Assembly (NCBI RefSeq): GCF_018070075.1
Contig: NZ_JAGPXE010000010.1
Span: 186,001-250,000 of the forward strand
DNA: 64,000 nt
DNA from: Saccharopolyspora endophytica
GTDB taxonomy: Bacteria > Actinomycetota > Actinomycetes > Mycobacteriales > Pseudonocardiaceae
Direction: 5' to 3'
A model generated the notes under the pieces. It worked only from the letters and a program-made list of their open reading frames with translations, did not search any database and was not told where the DNA came from. How positions within the stretch are numbered: position 1 is the first letter of the stretch; each line of letters begins with the position of its first letter. Both the position numbers and the translations under genes were made by a program. This document shows, piece by piece, positions 63,050 through 64,000 of the stretch.

Positions 63050-64000
63050 CTATGCCGGGACCAGCGTCACCGAGATGCCCAGCTTGGCGTCGGTGTGCTC
63101 GTCGGCGTCGGCGCTCTCGACGACCTCGGTCGCCAGCACGGCCCCGGCGATCTCGTCCCGGTGCGCGCTGAGCGCCGCACCGATCTCCGCGGAGCCGTTC
63201 CAGCGCAACGAGATCCGGTCGGTGATCTCCCGGCCGTCCTGCTTGCGGCAGTTCTGCACGAACCGGATGATCTCCCGCGCCAACCCGGCCAGCCGCAGCT
63301 CCGGCGTGATCGCGGTGTCCAGCGCGATCGAGACCTCCCGCTGCTCCTCCGAGGGCCACCCGGTCCCGGCGACGTCGCCGGTGACGACCTCGCGGACGTT
63401 GATCTCCTCGGCCAGATCCGCCCGCAGCTCGGCGGGCAGGTCCGGGCTGATCACCGCCGTCGCCAGCGGCTGCCGCACCTTCAGCGCCTCGTCGCGGCGC
63501 AACGACCGGCCCGCCACCGCGAGCCTGCGCTCGACGTCGACCAGCGACAGCAGCTCCTCGTCGACCGGGCCGGGCTCGGGCCAGGCCGACAGGTGCACGG
63601 AATCGGGGACGTCCGGAGAACCCGGGCGGACGGTGCGCTGCCAGACCTCCTCGGTGAGGAACGGGATGAACGGGGCCAGCAGCCGGGTCAGCACGTCCAG
63701 GCATTCGTGCAGCGTGCGCAGGGCGTTGACCTCGCCGTCCCAGAACCTCGGGCGCGAACGGCGCACGTACCAGTTCGACAGGTCGTCGACGAACTCCGCC
63801 AGCACCCGGCCGGCCCCGGCGGTGTCGTAGTCCTCCAAGCGCGAATCCACCTGCCGCACGACCTGGTTCAGCCGCGCCAGCACCCACCGGTCCAGCACCG
63901 GCCGCTCGCCGGGCGGATCGGGTTCGGCCCACTCCGACAGCGCCGCGTAGCGGTTGAGGAACGACGCCGTGTTCCAGTAGGTCAGCAGCACCTTGCGGAC
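63050..64000 (-). CDS. ileS: Isoleucyl-tRNA synthetase, C-terminal part (5' end outside window)
   Basis: The last 316 residues are visible, in frame to the right edge. They cover the anticodon-binding helical domain (VRKVLLTYWNTASFLNRYAA, SNWYVRRSRPRFWDGEVNAL, LLAPFIPFLTEEVWQRTVRP) and the C-terminal junction domain (LKVRQPLATAVISP, GLAREIIRFVQNCRKQDGRE). The absence of a C-terminal zinc motif and this pattern point to the eukaryote-like (type 2) IleRS that many actinomycetes use. The catalytic domain lies outside. Confidence 0.93.
   Translation of the reverse strand, partial: VRKVLLTYWNTASFLNRYAALSEWAEPDPPGERPVLDRWVLARLNQVVRQVDSRLEDYDTAGAGRVLAEFVDDLSNWYVRRSRPRFWDGEVNALRTLHECLDVLTRLLAPFIPFLTEEVWQRTVRPGSPDVPDSVHLSAWPEPGPVDEELLSLVDVERRLAVAGRSLRRDEALKVRQPLATAVISPDLPAELRADLAEEINVREVVTGDVAGTGWPSEEQREVSIALDTAITPELRLAGLAREIIRFVQNCRKQDGREITDRISLRWNGSAEIGAALSAHRDEIAGAVLATEVVESADADEHTDAKLGISVTLVPA

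Overview
The window is about 64 kb of very GC-rich DNA with frequent GTG/TTG starts, strong third-position GC bias and tightly overlapping operons. It carries marker genes of the actinomycetes: a mec-cysO-cysM / rhomboid / murI / phosphodiesterase / rph / rdgB block in mycobacterial order, an Sdh1-type succinate dehydrogenase operon, and an XRE-DUF397 regulator pair. I infer a filamentous actinomycete of the Pseudonocardiaceae type (Saccharopolyspora- or Amycolatopsis-like); this is a judgement from gene content, not a database match. Both ends are cut inside genes: a CoA-transferase on the left and ileS on the right. I saw no tRNA, rRNA, CRISPR array, transposase or prophage gene.

Layout. 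1-6.6 kb (minus strand): a catabolic or transport group of CaiB/BaiF CoA-transferase, GntP permease, a Na+/solute symporter with a small membrane partner, a LysR regulator and an SDR. 6.8-10.7 kb: an acidic small protein, an MFS exporter divergent from MarR plus a PP2C-like phosphatase, and a DUF72 protein. 11-16.7 kb: a form II (xanthine-oxidase-family) molybdenum hydroxylase, divergent from a large polytopic membrane protein. 16.8-20.9 kb: the Sdh1 operon. 21-28.8 kb: a VanZ-like protein, an SDR, a DUF4142 lipoprotein, ctaD, serB and a long Pth2-type protein. 29-33.2 kb: an energy-coupling-factor (BioY-type) vitamin uptake operon with a thiolase and an adenylate-forming enzyme inside it. 33.3-38.4 kb: dinG, pncA, pncB, clpS-DUF2017. 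38.4-43.8 kb: a TAXI-type binding lipoprotein co-operonic with a two-component system, an MHS-type permease and a P1 peptidase. 43.9-50.6 kb: sulfur-carrier cysteine synthesis (mec, cysO, cysM), an inserted SMP-30 protein, then rhomboid, murI, phosphodiesterase, rph, rdgB. 50.7-64 kb: TauE exporter, Bcp peroxiredoxin, a PoxB-like enzyme, XRE/DUF397, a bacterial-PH pair, a GT39-like glycosyltransferase, a NarL-type two-component system, a trypsin and ileS.

The most unusual content is non-coding. Three families of palindromic repeats occupy the intergenic spaces. Family A (six copies) is a ~130-190 nt structured element: two ~15-nt direct repeats enclose a long hairpin whose outer stem differs in sequence from copy to copy but is compensated on the other arm, usually with one C.A mispair, and a GC hairpin follows. 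All six copies lie 3' of a gene and in the same orientation as that gene. Family B is a 16-bp palindrome in arrays with an exact 24-bp period (two units at 10.86 kb, five at 45.7 kb). Family C is a pair of identical 22-bp palindromes exactly 38 bp apart (28.9 and 49.1 kb). These, together with several enzymes that lack expected catalytic residues (thiolase, SMP-30) and a CysO with extra residues after its Gly-Gly, are the main leads.
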